Source of the DNA: Indolivaga capnocytophagoides DSM 22835
GTDB taxonomy: Bacteria; Bacteroidota; Bacteroidia; Bacteroidales; Dysgonomonadaceae
NCBI RefSeq assembly: GCF_000426485.1
Contig: NZ_KE384530.1
Coordinates: forward strand, 214,807 to 278,806
Direction of reading: 5' to 3'
Length of the DNA: 64,000 nucleotides
The number at the start of each line of letters is the position of its first letter. Within the stretch, counting starts at the first letter, position 1. The notes beneath the pieces are model-generated. The model was given only the letters and a program-made list of their open reading frames with translations, had not been told where the DNA came from and made no database searches. Both the position numbers and the translations under genes were made by a program. Positions 47,820 through 56,643 of this stretch are shown here, piece after piece.

Positions 47820-49034
47820 TTAGCGAAGCGGTGCCGCCAATATATCCTGCAACTGATTGATATCTCCGTCATTCGGAGCAGGTTTGATTCCTAAAAGATA
47901 GGCTAGCAAAGGATAGATGGCTGTATTATCAAATATAGCCCCCTGTACATTCTTTTTGAATGCAGGTCCTGTTGCGTAGAATATAGCCTGCATATCGGGT
48001 TCGGAAGGTTCGTATCCATGTGCACCTGGTACTCCTTTGTGCTTGAAACTGAATTGCCATCCTATTTCAGGAACGACAATCAGGTCTCCTGCGTTTTTAT
48101 TCGTTCCGTAATTCAAATCTGCTGGAAGTTGCCCCTTTCTATATACTTTGATATGTTCAATATTTGCCAGTGCATTACATATGGAATCCTGTTTTGCTTT
48201 ATCCGAAACATAAATGGATGTGGGATTTGTTCCTTCTATATGATCATACCATGTTGGTTTCAAATAATCCTGAGGCTTTATTAACCTGTCCTGAGAAACT
48301 TCTGTCATACCGTGGTCTGCCACTATAACCAGATTCACTTTATCGGCAAAAGGCAGATTGTCGATTTTCTTTACTAACACTCCCATTAAACTATCCATTG
48401 CATGAACGGCCATGCCTGTTTGCAGGCTAAGCGGACCGTAATAGTGTCCTGCCGCATCGGGTTCATCAAAATACAAGGTTATTAGGTGTGGGCGTTCTGC
48501 TTCGGGTTTATTCAGCCATTCTATTGTTGTATCTATTCTTTGGGCATATCCCAACCTAGGTACATCACTCCATACTTTATAGTAATCGGGGTGAGTGTCC
48601 ATTATATTTATATCGGATCCGACCCAATAAACAGATCCTGCTTTTACTCCTTGTTTTTGAGCTGTGATCCAGATAGGTTCACCTCCATAGTATTCCGTAT
48701 CATTGCGGGTGATAGAATCGCCCATGCTATATGCCCGATTATTTGTTGTATCCCAGAATGAATTATTGATGATACCATGATGATCGGGAACCAGTCCTGT
48801 AATAAGTGTATAGTGATTAGGAAAAGTTGATGCAGGATAAGATGGCCGCATTACTGCTTTTACTCCTCGTTGGGCAATACGCTCTAAATTGGGAGCCTGA
48901 TATAAACGGGGGTAATCCCATCTGAATCCATCCATTGATACTATAATAGTGTAGTTGTCCCGACTCTGAGCATTTACACTTAAAGCCATACCAGCCATTA
49001 ATAATAAGACGAAAAGCATTTTTATAGCTTTCAT
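47820..49034 (-). CDS. Exported nucleotide pyrophosphatase/phosphodiesterase (alkaline phosphatase superfamily)
   Basis: A 404-residue protein with signal peptide (ALSVNAQ). IIVSMDGFRWDYP gives the first metal Asp, SYPASTFPNHYTLITGL the Thr nucleophile, LYFDEPDAAGHYYGP further metal ligands and VIVADHGMTEVS the DHG motif; GAHGYEP closes the site. It resembles eukaryotic ENPP enzymes and cleaves nucleotide or phosphodiester bonds in the periplasm. Substrate unknown. Confidence 0.9.
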   Translation of the reverse strand: MKAIKMLFVLLLMAGMALSVNAQSRDNYTIIVSMDGFRWDYPRLYQAPNLERIAQRGVKAVMRPSYPASTFPNHYTLITGLVPDHHGIINNSFWDTTNNRAYSMGDSITRNDTEYYGGEPIWITAQKQGVKAGSVYWVGSDINIMDTHPDYYKVWSDVPRLGYAQRIDTTIEWLNKPEAERPHLITLYFDEPDAAGHYYGPLSLQTGMAVHAMDSLMGVLVKKIDNLPFADKVNLVIVADHGMTEVSQDRLIKPQDYLKPTWYDHIEGTNPTSIYVSDKAKQDSICNALANIEHIKVYRKGQLPADLNYGTNKNAGDLIVVPEIGWQFSFKHKGVPGAHGYEPSEPDMQAIFYATGPAFKKNVQGAIFDNTAIYPLLAYLLGIKPAPNDGDINQLQDILAAPLR

Positions 49035-49135
49035 AACCTAATGATTTAGTGATTTTATAACCTCAAAAGTACTGCAAAGAAAGGAGATCAAAGGGAGTTA
49101 CTTCGGTTTTTAACACCATCTTAACAGGCAAAACA

Positions 49136-49163
49136 AAAGACTGCCCGTTTCTGAGCAGTCTTT
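49136..49163 (-). terminator. Terminator after the OmpA/TPR lipoprotein gene
   Basis: AAAGACTGC and GCAGTCTTT form a 9-bp perfect stem with a 10-base loop; T-run on the minus strand follows. Confidence 0.8.
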
Positions 49164-49191
49164 CGGTTGAAAGATATTTTCGATGTTTTTC

Positions 49192-50889
49192 TTATTTCAG
49201 TAGGCTTGAAACTACAGCGTTTCCTGCGAATTTAGAGAATTCGATGTCAGAAGCGGCACGTTGTTTCAATGAAGGATCAGCACGGAATGCGTCATTCAGT
49301 GCAGAAGCTACTCCGGTAGCATCGTTAGTACGGGCTGCTACAAGGGCTTTCAGATAAGAGGTAGTAGCATTTTTATTGCTTACACCATTTAAAGTTTGTT
49401 CTGCCTGAGAATAATTTTTAGTCAAAAGCTGAGCTAAAGCAGCATTGTTAGATTTTGTGCTTCCAAATGCCTGTACAGCTTTTGAGTAGTCACCTTTCTT
49501 CAAATAAAGAAGACCAAGAGCTTCGCTTGCTGTATTTGCTTTAGATGCAGATCCGATTAGCTGTTCTGCTTTAGAGATGTCATTGTCAGCTAAAGCCAAT
49601 AATCCAAGATTTACACTTGGTTCGGCAGCTCTGCTATCCAATTGTTGAGCTTTAGCAAAAGCTTGTTTTGCAGCATCTATTTGTCCATTTGAATAATAAT
49701 ATGCACCTAAATTGTTCCATCCTCTGTAATCATTCGGATATTTTTGAGTTACAGTAGTATATATTTTTTCGGCAGGAGCACCTTGTAGATTTGCAGCATA
49801 AAGCAATTCGTTGATGTTCAGGCTTGATGGGTTAGAATTAACAGCTTGTAAAAGTTCAGCGTCTGTTTTGCCAATAGTTTCTACATTGGCTACTAATCTT
49901 GATCTACGAAGTTGAGGTAGGATTGTTTCGGCTAATTCTTTGTAAACAACAGATACATTCTTGATTTCTCTTTCTCTGTCGGCAGGATCTGTGTACATAG
50001 ATAGAACACGAAGTACCAAATCTTTGTCTTGAAGGCTTGATGCTTCTACAAGTTTCTTAAATCCTTCCCAGTCTTGAGCTGTGTAATTAGCATATACGTT
50101 TGTACCCACATTTTCTTTTTTGAATTCGTTATTCAAATAAGAAGTTGTGTTTTTTTCGCGTTCTCCTGCTAATTTCTCGTTTAGTTTATAACCACCATCA
50201 GGAGAAGCGTATGCCTGTACTTCAACATTAACGTTTTGTTTGCTGTTTTTATCGGCACTTTTTACAAGATCTTTCCAAGCAGCAAGATTAGAAGAATTAA
50301 GTTCGCTCGATCTCAATTTTGCTTGTTGTATCAAGAATAAGATGTTTGCGTCATAAGATTCTTTGATCAGCTTTTGGAAATCGTCCGGAGCCTCAGATGG
50401 AGTATTGGAATAAGCATCTGCTAATGTAGCAGTAGTGATTAAGCCTTCAGCTACTTTTACATCCGGTAATTCGACTGATTTATTTTTGATCTTAGATGTA
50501 AATCTCAGGTATAGTTCAGGATTTACCATTCCGTCTTCATAGTCAAATTCAGATTTGATGGTGAATGCTCCTCCTTGTTGTTGTGATATAACAATACCAT
50601 TTCCCGAAACATTTTCGCCCTGATATGTAACTGATGTTCCATATTTTTCAGAATTTCCTGATTTCAGGATTGGAGTAACGGTAACTTCTGCATTCTTATT
50701 AAACCATTTCTCAGGGAATTTACCGTTTATAGTTACCGGTATTTTAGACCCTTGCACTTCCATTGGTGATGGAGATACAGAGAATAATGAAGATGATAAC
50801 GGGGTTAACTTACTACTACATGACACTAGAATGATTGCAAACAAAGCAACCAGCATAGAATTGATTAGAATTTTTGTCTTGGCTTTCAT
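49192..50889 (-). CDS. TPR lipoprotein with OmpA-like segment
   Basis: A 565-residue lipoprotein (AIILVSCSSKL). Residues 30-150 are beta-rich. Around 225-270, VEVQAYASPDGGYKLNEKLA, then GEREKNTTSYL, follows the peptidoglycan-binding OmpA pattern. From about 365 the chain turns into TPR-like helices (PNDYRGWNNLGAYYYSNGQI and later units). It probably sits in the outer membrane facing the periplasm. Similar proteins occur through the Bacteroidales, but I know no function. Confidence 0.75.
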   Translation of the reverse strand: MKAKTKILINSMLVALFAIILVSCSSKLTPLSSSLFSVSPSPMEVQGSKIPVTINGKFPEKWFNKNAEVTVTPILKSGNSEKYGTSVTYQGENVSGNGIVISQQQGGAFTIKSEFDYEDGMVNPELYLRFTSKIKNKSVELPDVKVAEGLITTATLADAYSNTPSEAPDDFQKLIKESYDANILFLIQQAKLRSSELNSSNLAAWKDLVKSADKNSKQNVNVEVQAYASPDGGYKLNEKLAGEREKNTTSYLNNEFKKENVGTNVYANYTAQDWEGFKKLVEASSLQDKDLVLRVLSMYTDPADREREIKNVSVVYKELAETILPQLRRSRLVANVETIGKTDAELLQAVNSNPSSLNINELLYAANLQGAPAEKIYTTVTQKYPNDYRGWNNLGAYYYSNGQIDAAKQAFAKAQQLDSRAAEPSVNLGLLALADNDISKAEQLIGSASKANTASEALGLLYLKKGDYSKAVQAFGSTKSNNAALAQLLTKNYSQAEQTLNGVSNKNATTSYLKALVAARTNDATGVASALNDAFRADPSLKQRAASDIEFSKFAGNAVVSSLLK

Positions 50890-50916
50890 GACTATTATTT
50901 ATTTATTGACTACTTT

Positions 50917-51010
50917 TAAGACTCCAGATTTATTTGTATTTGTCCATTCAGGTAAACGGCTTAAGTCCGCTGTTTTCCGAAAATGGACATTAAAGACTTG
51001 TTATTGTTTA
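50917..51010 (+). repeat. Dispersed repeat, copy (full, diverged)
   Basis: TAAGACTCCAGATTTATTTG opens it and GACATTAAAGACTTGTTATT closes it. It fills the spacer between two divergently transcribed genes, so any promoters there would be inside it. Confidence 0.6.
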
Positions 51011-51070
51011 TAACAAGAATACAATGCGACTAGTTCTGTAAAGCTATATATAAAACTACAATTAATAAAT

Positions 51071-51859
51071 ATGAATTCCGTAAATTTTAGTAATCTTAAG
51101 CATTTTCTGAATCAAAAGGTCGATTTGTATAATTGTCAGGGTTTCATAGCCGATGATCCGATATCAGTACCTCACCGGTTTACACGAAAAGAAGATATTG
51201 AGATTATAGGTTTTTTTGCGTCAATCTTCGCATGGGGACAAAGGCGTACTATTATTAATAAATGCATGGAGCTATCTGATAGAATGGATAATAGTCCATA
51301 CGAATTTATGGTGGGGCATACTGATTCCGATCTTAAAAAGTTACTAGGATTTAAGCATCGTACATTCAATGATACGGATCTTCTTTACTGTGTAGAATTT
51401 TTTAAACAGCATTATCAGAATAATATTTCATTAGAGTCGGCCTTCTTTCCGGACGGAGGTATGACTGTTGAAGAAGGTTTGAATTATTTTAATCGTTATT
51501 TCTTTTCGTTGCCGGATGCTCCTCGAAGAACCCAGAAGCATATACCCAGTCCTCATAGAAAGTCGGCTTGTAAAAGGTTGAATATGTATTTGAGGTGGAT
51601 GGTAAGAGACGACAATAGTGGTGTAGACTTTGGTCTGTGGAAAACAATCAGCCCAAAAGATCTTATTTGTCCTTTGGATTTGCATGTAGAGCGGACAGCT
51701 AAAAAACTAGGATTGCTGTCCAGAGATAAGCCAGACTGGCAAGCAGCATTGGAACTGACCGAAAACCTGCGGCAATTAGATCCTTTGGATCCTGTGAAAT
51801 ATGATTTCGCTTTGTTTGGGGTGTCAATCGAGGAGAAATGTGTTGTTGATATGCGATAG
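51071..51859 (+). CDS. TIGR02757 family protein (DUF2400)
   Basis: A 262-residue soluble protein. DDPISVPHRFTRKEDIEI and FFASIFAWGQRRTIINK are the family's opening blocks; CKRLNMYLRWMVRDD and PLDLHVERTAKKLGL follow in order, with PVKYDFALFGVSI near the end. The helix-hairpin-like order recalls DNA-glycosylase-type folds, but the function is not established. Confidence 0.88.
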   Translation: MNSVNFSNLKHFLNQKVDLYNCQGFIADDPISVPHRFTRKEDIEIIGFFASIFAWGQRRTIINKCMELSDRMDNSPYEFMVGHTDSDLKKLLGFKHRTFNDTDLLYCVEFFKQHYQNNISLESAFFPDGGMTVEEGLNYFNRYFFSLPDAPRRTQKHIPSPHRKSACKRLNMYLRWMVRDDNSGVDFGLWKTISPKDLICPLDLHVERTAKKLGLLSRDKPDWQAALELTENLRQLDPLDPVKYDFALFGVSIEEKCVVDMR

Positions 51860-51884
51860 TATTCCTCTAAAAGACAATAGGGCT

Positions 51885-52682
51885 TTATTTGAATATTTTA
51901 ACTAATGCCCTTACCAGAAACGAAAATAGTTTGCTTTTTTTGAAAACAGGAAGAAGGTATTCGTAATCTGCCAAATAGTGAAACCGTTCATAATCTTTCT
52001 GAATAGAGTGGGGGATACATTCATTTAAAACAGTCAGTCTTTCCTCTTCATGTTCTTTCTGCAACTGAGGATTAGTACTGATACCATCCCATTGAAAGAG
52101 TACAATGTCTGTATCTGTAAAAAGAGGTTGTTCGTTATGTAATCCTATTGTCTGTAGAAAGAATTTCCAATCCGCTGTTATCTTTAAATTCTCGTCATAC
52201 ATTCCGTATTTGGCAAACATGCTTTTGTGTATAAAAGTAGCCTGATGCTTAATTGTTCCCCAATAAAAATCGAAAAGAGTGAGAGGGCGGTTCAGTGCCG
52301 GTACCCGTTTGGTGTAATTCCCGAAATCGTTTAACTGATGCCCGTTTATGAAAGGAGCCGTATAAGTTTCTCTCCCGAATATCTTGTTTAATACATCGTT
52401 GTCAGCAAACGCATCAGCTGAATTCAGAAAATACAGGTAGTCGCCTGAAGCTTGCTGTATTCCCTTATTCATTGCGTTGAATATGCCTGCATCGGGTTCA
52501 CTCACCCAATAACTGATGTTAGACTGGTATTGCGTGATAATATCGACACTCTGATCGGAAGACGCTCCGTCTATAACGATAAACTCATAGTTGGTATAAG
52601 TTTGACCGATTACACTGAGTATCGTCTTTTTTAATCCTACGGCATTATTGCGGTTGACTGTGATGATGGATATTCTGTTCAT
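51885..52682 (-). CDS. Glycosyltransferase family 2
   Basis: A GT-A glycosyltransferase of about 265 residues. ISIITVNRNNAVGLKKTILS, FIVIDGASSDQSVDII, ISEPDAGIFNAMNKGIQQA-like text (read WVSEPDAGIFNAMNKG) and LYFLNSADAF are the family blocks, with SADAF in the DxD-like position. I prefer the ATG at 52682 (MNRISIITVN) over one at 52709. It lies downstream of manC on the same strand, consistent with glycan assembly. Confidence 0.88.
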   Translation of the reverse strand: MNRISIITVNRNNAVGLKKTILSVIGQTYTNYEFIVIDGASSDQSVDIITQYQSNISYWVSEPDAGIFNAMNKGIQQASGDYLYFLNSADAFADNDVLNKIFGRETYTAPFINGHQLNDFGNYTKRVPALNRPLTLFDFYWGTIKHQATFIHKSMFAKYGMYDENLKITADWKFFLQTIGLHNEQPLFTDTDIVLFQWDGISTNPQLQKEHEEERLTVLNECIPHSIQKDYERFHYLADYEYLLPVFKKSKLFSFLVRALVKIFK

Positions 52683-52744
52683 AAAGCTGATAAACTGAGA
52701 AAGTGGCATTATCGTTTGCCACTTTCTGATATTATTATACTAGG

Positions 52745-52778
52745 TCAATCCAAAGTAATAAAAAAGTCTGGGACCTTA
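52745..52778 (-). repeat. Dispersed repeat, partial copy
   Basis: Read on the minus strand it begins TAAGGTCCCAGACTTTTTTA, the TAA being the manC stop codon; the far end is missing. Confidence 0.5.
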
Positions 52779-53852
52779 AATGTATTTGTCTCCGTACTTT
52801 AATTTAGAATCAGCCACGAATTGTTTGATCCGTTGTTCTTCTTCTTTTTTACAAATAAGAAGAAGATCATCCGATTCTGCTACGATGTAATTGTTCAGAC
52901 CTTGTATTACTGCTAATTTTCCTTCGGGAAGAGCAATAATGTTTTCAGAGCTGTCGAAAAACATAGTCTCGCACTTCAATGCAACGTTTGCATCTTCGTC
53001 CTTGTCCGAAATATCATGAAGTGATCCCCATGTTCCGAGATCCGACCAGCCGAAATCGGCAGCAAGTACACATACATTGCTTGCTTTTTCCATAATACCG
53101 TAGTCTATGGATATATTGGGGCAATATGCGTATTGTTCATTAATGAATTTCTGTTCTTCGGATGTTCCGTAAATATCAGTGCCGAGGTCGAAAATGTTAG
53201 ATACTTCCGGCAAGTGATCGTGAAACGCTGATATTATTGTGTCTACATTCCAGATGAATAATCCCGAATTCCATAAAAATTCGCCGCTTTCGTAAAAGAT
53301 TTTGGCTAATTCGTAATTCGGCTTTTCGGTGAAAACTTTTACTTTGTTTATGTCTTCAACTTCTTTTTCTCCTATTTGGATATAACCATAGCCTGTTTCT
53401 GGACGGTTTGGCTTTATTCCTAATGTAAGTAATATGGGTTGCTTGTTGACAAAATCCAATGCGTGGTTAATTACCGAGATAAATTCATCTTCTTTCAGAA
53501 TCAGGTGATCTGAAGGTGCAACAACTATATTTGCGTTGGGATTCTTTTTCTTTATATGATAACTGGCATATGCGATACAAGGTGCTGTATTTCGCCTTAA
53601 GGGTTCCAATAGTATCTGTTCGGGGTTTAATTCAGGAACTTCTTCTCTTGTTAGTCCTGCATACCCTTCGTTTGTAATAATATAAATGTTCTCGATAGGT
53701 AAGACCTTTTTGAATCGATCTACGGTCATTTGTAGGAGAGAACGTCCTGTACCAAAAAAATCGAGGAATTGTTTTGGGCGGCTTTCTCTGCTGAAAGGCC
53801 AAAAACGACTACCAATCCCTCCGCTCATTATTACGCAATAGTTATTATTCAT
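52776..53852 (-). CDS. manC: Mannose-1-phosphate guanylyltransferase
   Basis: A 358-residue nucleotidyltransferase starting MNNNYCVIMSGGIGSRFWPF. The GGxGSRxWPxSRE signature, EPLRRNTAPCIAYAS, VAPSDHLI and the metal-site region FTEKP are those of GDP-mannose pyrophosphorylases. It makes GDP-mannose for surface polysaccharide. The isomerase domain of bifunctional enzymes is absent. I use the ATG at 53852 because the 18 codons above it have no family likeness. Confidence 0.93.
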   Translation of the reverse strand: MNNNYCVIMSGGIGSRFWPFSRESRPKQFLDFFGTGRSLLQMTVDRFKKVLPIENIYIITNEGYAGLTREEVPELNPEQILLEPLRRNTAPCIAYASYHIKKKNPNANIVVAPSDHLILKEDEFISVINHALDFVNKQPILLTLGIKPNRPETGYGYIQIGEKEVEDINKVKVFTEKPNYELAKIFYESGEFLWNSGLFIWNVDTIISAFHDHLPEVSNIFDLGTDIYGTSEEQKFINEQYAYCPNISIDYGIMEKASNVCVLAADFGWSDLGTWGSLHDISDKDEDANVALKCETMFFDSSENIIALPEGKLAVIQGLNNYIVAESDDLLLICKKEEEQRIKQFVADSKLKYGDKYI

Positions 53853-53871
53853 GTTATAGCATTTATACAAT

Positions 53872-53974
53872 TTAGGTCTCAGACCTTTTTTTTGACTATC
53901 CTTCATTCCTTCGAATTTGAAGAATCGGAAGAGCCAATAGTTCTTTGATTTATTAAGGACAATAAGCGATTACT
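53872..53974 (+). repeat. Dispersed repeat, copy (full, longer)
   Basis: TTAGGTCTCAGACCTTTTTT and ATTAAGGACAATAAGCGATT mark the ends. It is about 103 bp and lies upstream of manC. It is the last copy seen before the island. Confidence 0.65.
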
Positions 53975-54097
53975 CAATTATTTTACTAAAATACGTTATT
54001 AAAAAAAATTCCCGTTGCTTATAAGACGGAAACAAATGTAATATATTTTATATCGAGAAAAAAATTAAGGAAGTTTTTTCAAAAAACAAAAAAAGGT

Positions 54098-54127
54098 ATT
54101 GTTATTTAAAAAATATCAATACCTTTG
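54098..54127 (+). promoter_or_regulatory. Promoter of tRNA-Leu(CAA)
   Basis: ATTG at 54098-54101 and TACCTTTG at 54120-54127, 18 bases apart, fit the -33 and -7 pattern; the tRNA begins 22 bases later. Confidence 0.6.
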
Positions 54128-54148
54128 CACTCGCTAAATAAAAGCAAT

Positions 54149-54232
54149 GCCCAGATGGCGGAATTGGTAGACGCGCTGGTCTCAAACACCAGTGGATTCA
54201 CTTCCATGCCGGTTCGATCCCGGCTCTGGGTA
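54149..54232 (+). tRNA. tRNA-Leu(CAA)
   Basis: An 84-nt tRNA with a long variable arm. Acceptor GCCCAGA pairs with TCTGGGT (first pair G-T), anticodon stem-loop CTGGT-CTCAAAC-ACCAG gives CAA, and the T-arm has GGTTCGATCC. CCA is not encoded. It marks the left edge of the island. Confidence 0.94.
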
Positions 54233-54244
54233 CGATTTAGATAG

Positions 54245-54280
54245 AAGCCTAATTGATAATCAATCAGTTAGGCTTTTTCT
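54245..54280 (+). terminator. Terminator after tRNA-Leu(CAA)
   Basis: AAGCCTAATTGAT pairs with AATCAGTTAGGCTT (one mismatch) around AATC, followed by TTTTC. Confidence 0.82.
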
Positions 54281-54289
54281 TTTGATTAT

Positions 54290-54311
54290 TTGTTCCCAAA
54301 TTGTTCCCAAA
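54290..54311. repeat. Tandem 11-bp repeat TTGTTCCCAAA x2
   Basis: Two perfect, back-to-back copies lie 58 bases past tRNA-Leu, at the start of the accessory region. It may mark an attachment site or the remnant of an integrase end (inference). Confidence 0.5.
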
Positions 54312-54355
54312 TATCCTTTTGGTATTTTTATTTCGAAATAATACCTGAATAATAA

Positions 54356-55525
54356 TCATAAAAATGGGTTATCAAATTTCTTTCTGCTCCGCAAATATTC
54401 TTGATCTAGTATCCAATGATATAGAGCATAATTCTCATCTGTTTCTTTCATATGGTGTATTTCAACTCCAAGCGAATTAGCAATATCATACAAATTATTA
54501 ACCAATTCTTTGCTCGCTCGTGATCCTACGAAAATAGATTTAATATACGGAAATGGTATCTTGTTGTCATAATATTTACATATTTTGTCGTCAACGATTA
54601 ACCTCCATTCCTTTTCATAATTCCACACGGTAGATTTATTAATAAATGACTTGATGATTAGCTCTTTGAATTTAGGATTAGACAAAGTGGTATTATCTGA
54701 TTCATAGGCCAGTTTATTCAACAATGTTTTGGGTATCAATGTTCTTTTATTGGAGTACGAGATAGGGAATAATCCTGCTTTTAGAGTTGCAATTATTCTT
54801 TCATCAATATATTTTCCAGGATTGACCGATGGGGCATACCATTCAACTTCATAATTAATATCGTTTTTCAAGGATGATATGTCATACTCTACACAAAACC
54901 CTCTATGGCTGTCCGAATAATGAGACCACAAAAGCATCTTTTTTATACTCTCATCGAACCAACGTAATTCTGAAAAACATGCTACTCTTACCGAATGATG
55001 TCTTGCATTTTCAATAATGGCGTTAATTCTTTTAATCTTAGGAAATATAAGCTCATTATATTTTCCTTGTAACAAATTCGATTTAGAATTTACTATTGAC
55101 CGGCATACTATTGAAAAGTCTCTTTTATTACTATAAATATTATAGGGCGGCTCAGTAGTGAATGTATTGCATATTTGTAATAAATCGTCTTTGGTGAAAT
55201 AATCCGCGTTTATACTGTCATTAATCCTATTATTCTTACGAATATAATCGATCAATAAATATTTTATATACTCATCACTATTATAACCTATGCTACAATC
55301 AAAAGGATCGTTAAAGGAGCTTGGAGATGACATCCATACACATTTATTCTTTACATCCTGAACATTTTCATGCGTAGGCGAATAAAATTTTAATAATGTT
55401 TCCGGCAAATACTTTCCTTTTGTATTTACTATTTTGGTATCCTTTTCGATTGATTTGGCAAAAAAAGTCTCGGATGATTTTTCAAAATCAATAATATCCC
55501 GTATAAATCTATTCTGCCACTTCAT
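54356..55525 (-). CDS. DUF2971 family protein
   Basis: A 389-residue soluble protein. VWMSSPSSFNDPFDCS, ARHHSVRVACFSE, MLLWSHYSDSHRGFCVEYD and NYEKEWRLIVDD are the ordered blocks of DUF2971. Members are scattered, often next to restriction systems or other defence genes, and the function is not known to me. Here it lies directly downstream of the restriction-modification genes, 65 bases away and on the same strand, so a defence link is plausible. Confidence 0.85.
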   Translation of the reverse strand: MKWQNRFIRDIIDFEKSSETFFAKSIEKDTKIVNTKGKYLPETLLKFYSPTHENVQDVKNKCVWMSSPSSFNDPFDCSIGYNSDEYIKYLLIDYIRKNNRINDSINADYFTKDDLLQICNTFTTEPPYNIYSNKRDFSIVCRSIVNSKSNLLQGKYNELIFPKIKRINAIIENARHHSVRVACFSELRWFDESIKKMLLWSHYSDSHRGFCVEYDISSLKNDINYEVEWYAPSVNPGKYIDERIIATLKAGLFPISYSNKRTLIPKTLLNKLAYESDNTTLSNPKFKELIIKSFINKSTVWNYEKEWRLIVDDKICKYYDNKIPFPYIKSIFVGSRASKELVNNLYDIANSLGVEIHHMKETDENYALYHWILDQEYLRSRKKFDNPFL

Positions 55526-55590
55526 ACTATTTTTGTACCATTAACCTTAATGAAACAGTGCTTTTCCTATCATCGAGTGCATATGACATA

Positions 55591-56643
55591 TTATTTACGG
55601 TTATTTATGTAGGTTAAGTATTTAGTGAGTTGTTTTGACTCTACTTGTTTCATATATTGTTCCATATATAAAAAATCAGGGTCTTCTTTTTCGTTAATTG
55701 GAAGCATTATTTTCTGACGCTTCAATCTACCTGTTCCCATTTTGTAACCGTATCCATATTTATCTTTTTGCGCTGTTATTTGACATGCAATAAATTGACC
55801 AATATGTTTTGAACTATGCTTAAGTCTTAGTTTTCTGCAGTCATTTGAAAATAGAGCAGGGTAAGTATGAAAAAACGAGTAGCCTACTGACCCATTCCTA
55901 TTCACAGATAAACAATTTGACTCACAAGTTTCATTGTTATTAGAAACAAAATAACCTATTCCATTATTGGATGCCGTAGCTGTAATATATGGATTACATC
56001 CCTTTACTCTCTCAGCTTCGTAAATGTCTTTGCCTGACAAAATTTCGGCGATATCTTCTACAAAAAATTCTTTCCATTCTTTTGCAGACAAAGGTTTAAT
56101 TTGTTTGCTTACCGCAATATCAAGCGTCTGTGCATATTTCTTATAGTGCTCCAAAAGTGCAGACTCTTTCTCTCGCATATAGGCTTCCATAAATTCGTAA
56201 TCAGGCTCTTCAATGATATTAATCGGGAGTAATACCTTACTTCGTTTCAACCTAGTTAATGTTGCTCCATTACCGCCCCAATTAAATTTCTCCATCAAAC
56301 GCTTTAATAAAGGAATAAGAAATGCCGCTACATATTTGTTCAAATTCGAGCTATGTAAAATTTGTATGTTCTGCCCTGTATAAAAAGCCGTTGCCTGAAA
56401 AAAAACCGTTTGGGTATCTAATCCAATTGTTATTACATTTCCGGGATCCAGTTCGTACTTTGCGTCTTGAGTAACTACAAAAATATCTATCCCATTATTT
56501 TTATCTGTTCTTGTAATGTACGGAATGCTTCCATCTCTATTATTTAACCTGCTCTTGTCTATACTGCTGCTTGTAGATTTAATATCGAATAACGACGATA
56601 ATACAAACTCTCTCCATTCTTTATTTTTTAATTCCTGTCTCAT
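55591..56643 (-). CDS. Specificity subunit (HsdS/BcgIB-like) of the restriction-modification system
   Basis: A 350-residue DNA-recognition subunit made of two similar halves. Each opens with KEW(R/K)EF, has PYIT-x-T or PYITAT followed by NNGI, and closes with (L)KR-x-K-(V/I)-(L/M)LPIN-x-x-E-(E/D)PD, then a helix with YMREKE or YMKQVE. Each half would read one part of a split target. It overlaps the methylase gene by 4 bases (ATGA). The length is close to BcgIB (about 340) and shorter than most HsdS proteins. Confidence 0.88.
   Translation of the reverse strand: MRQELKNKEWREFVLSSLFDIKSTSSSIDKSRLNNRDGSIPYITRTDKNNGIDIFVVTQDAKYELDPGNVITIGLDTQTVFFQATAFYTGQNIQILHSSNLNKYVAAFLIPLLKRLMEKFNWGGNGATLTRLKRSKVLLPINIIEEPDYEFMEAYMREKESALLEHYKKYAQTLDIAVSKQIKPLSAKEWKEFFVEDIAEILSGKDIYEAERVKGCNPYITATASNNGIGYFVSNNNETCESNCLSVNRNGSVGYSFFHTYPALFSNDCRKLRLKHSSKHIGQFIACQITAQKDKYGYGYKMGTGRLKRQKIMLPINEKEDPDFLYMEQYMKQVESKQLTKYLTYINNRK

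Noticed and set aside
49192..50889. Surface adhesin or toxin because of the many repeats
   Set aside because: The repeats are TPR-like helices with an OmpA-type segment and a lipoprotein signal, pointing to an envelope structural role.
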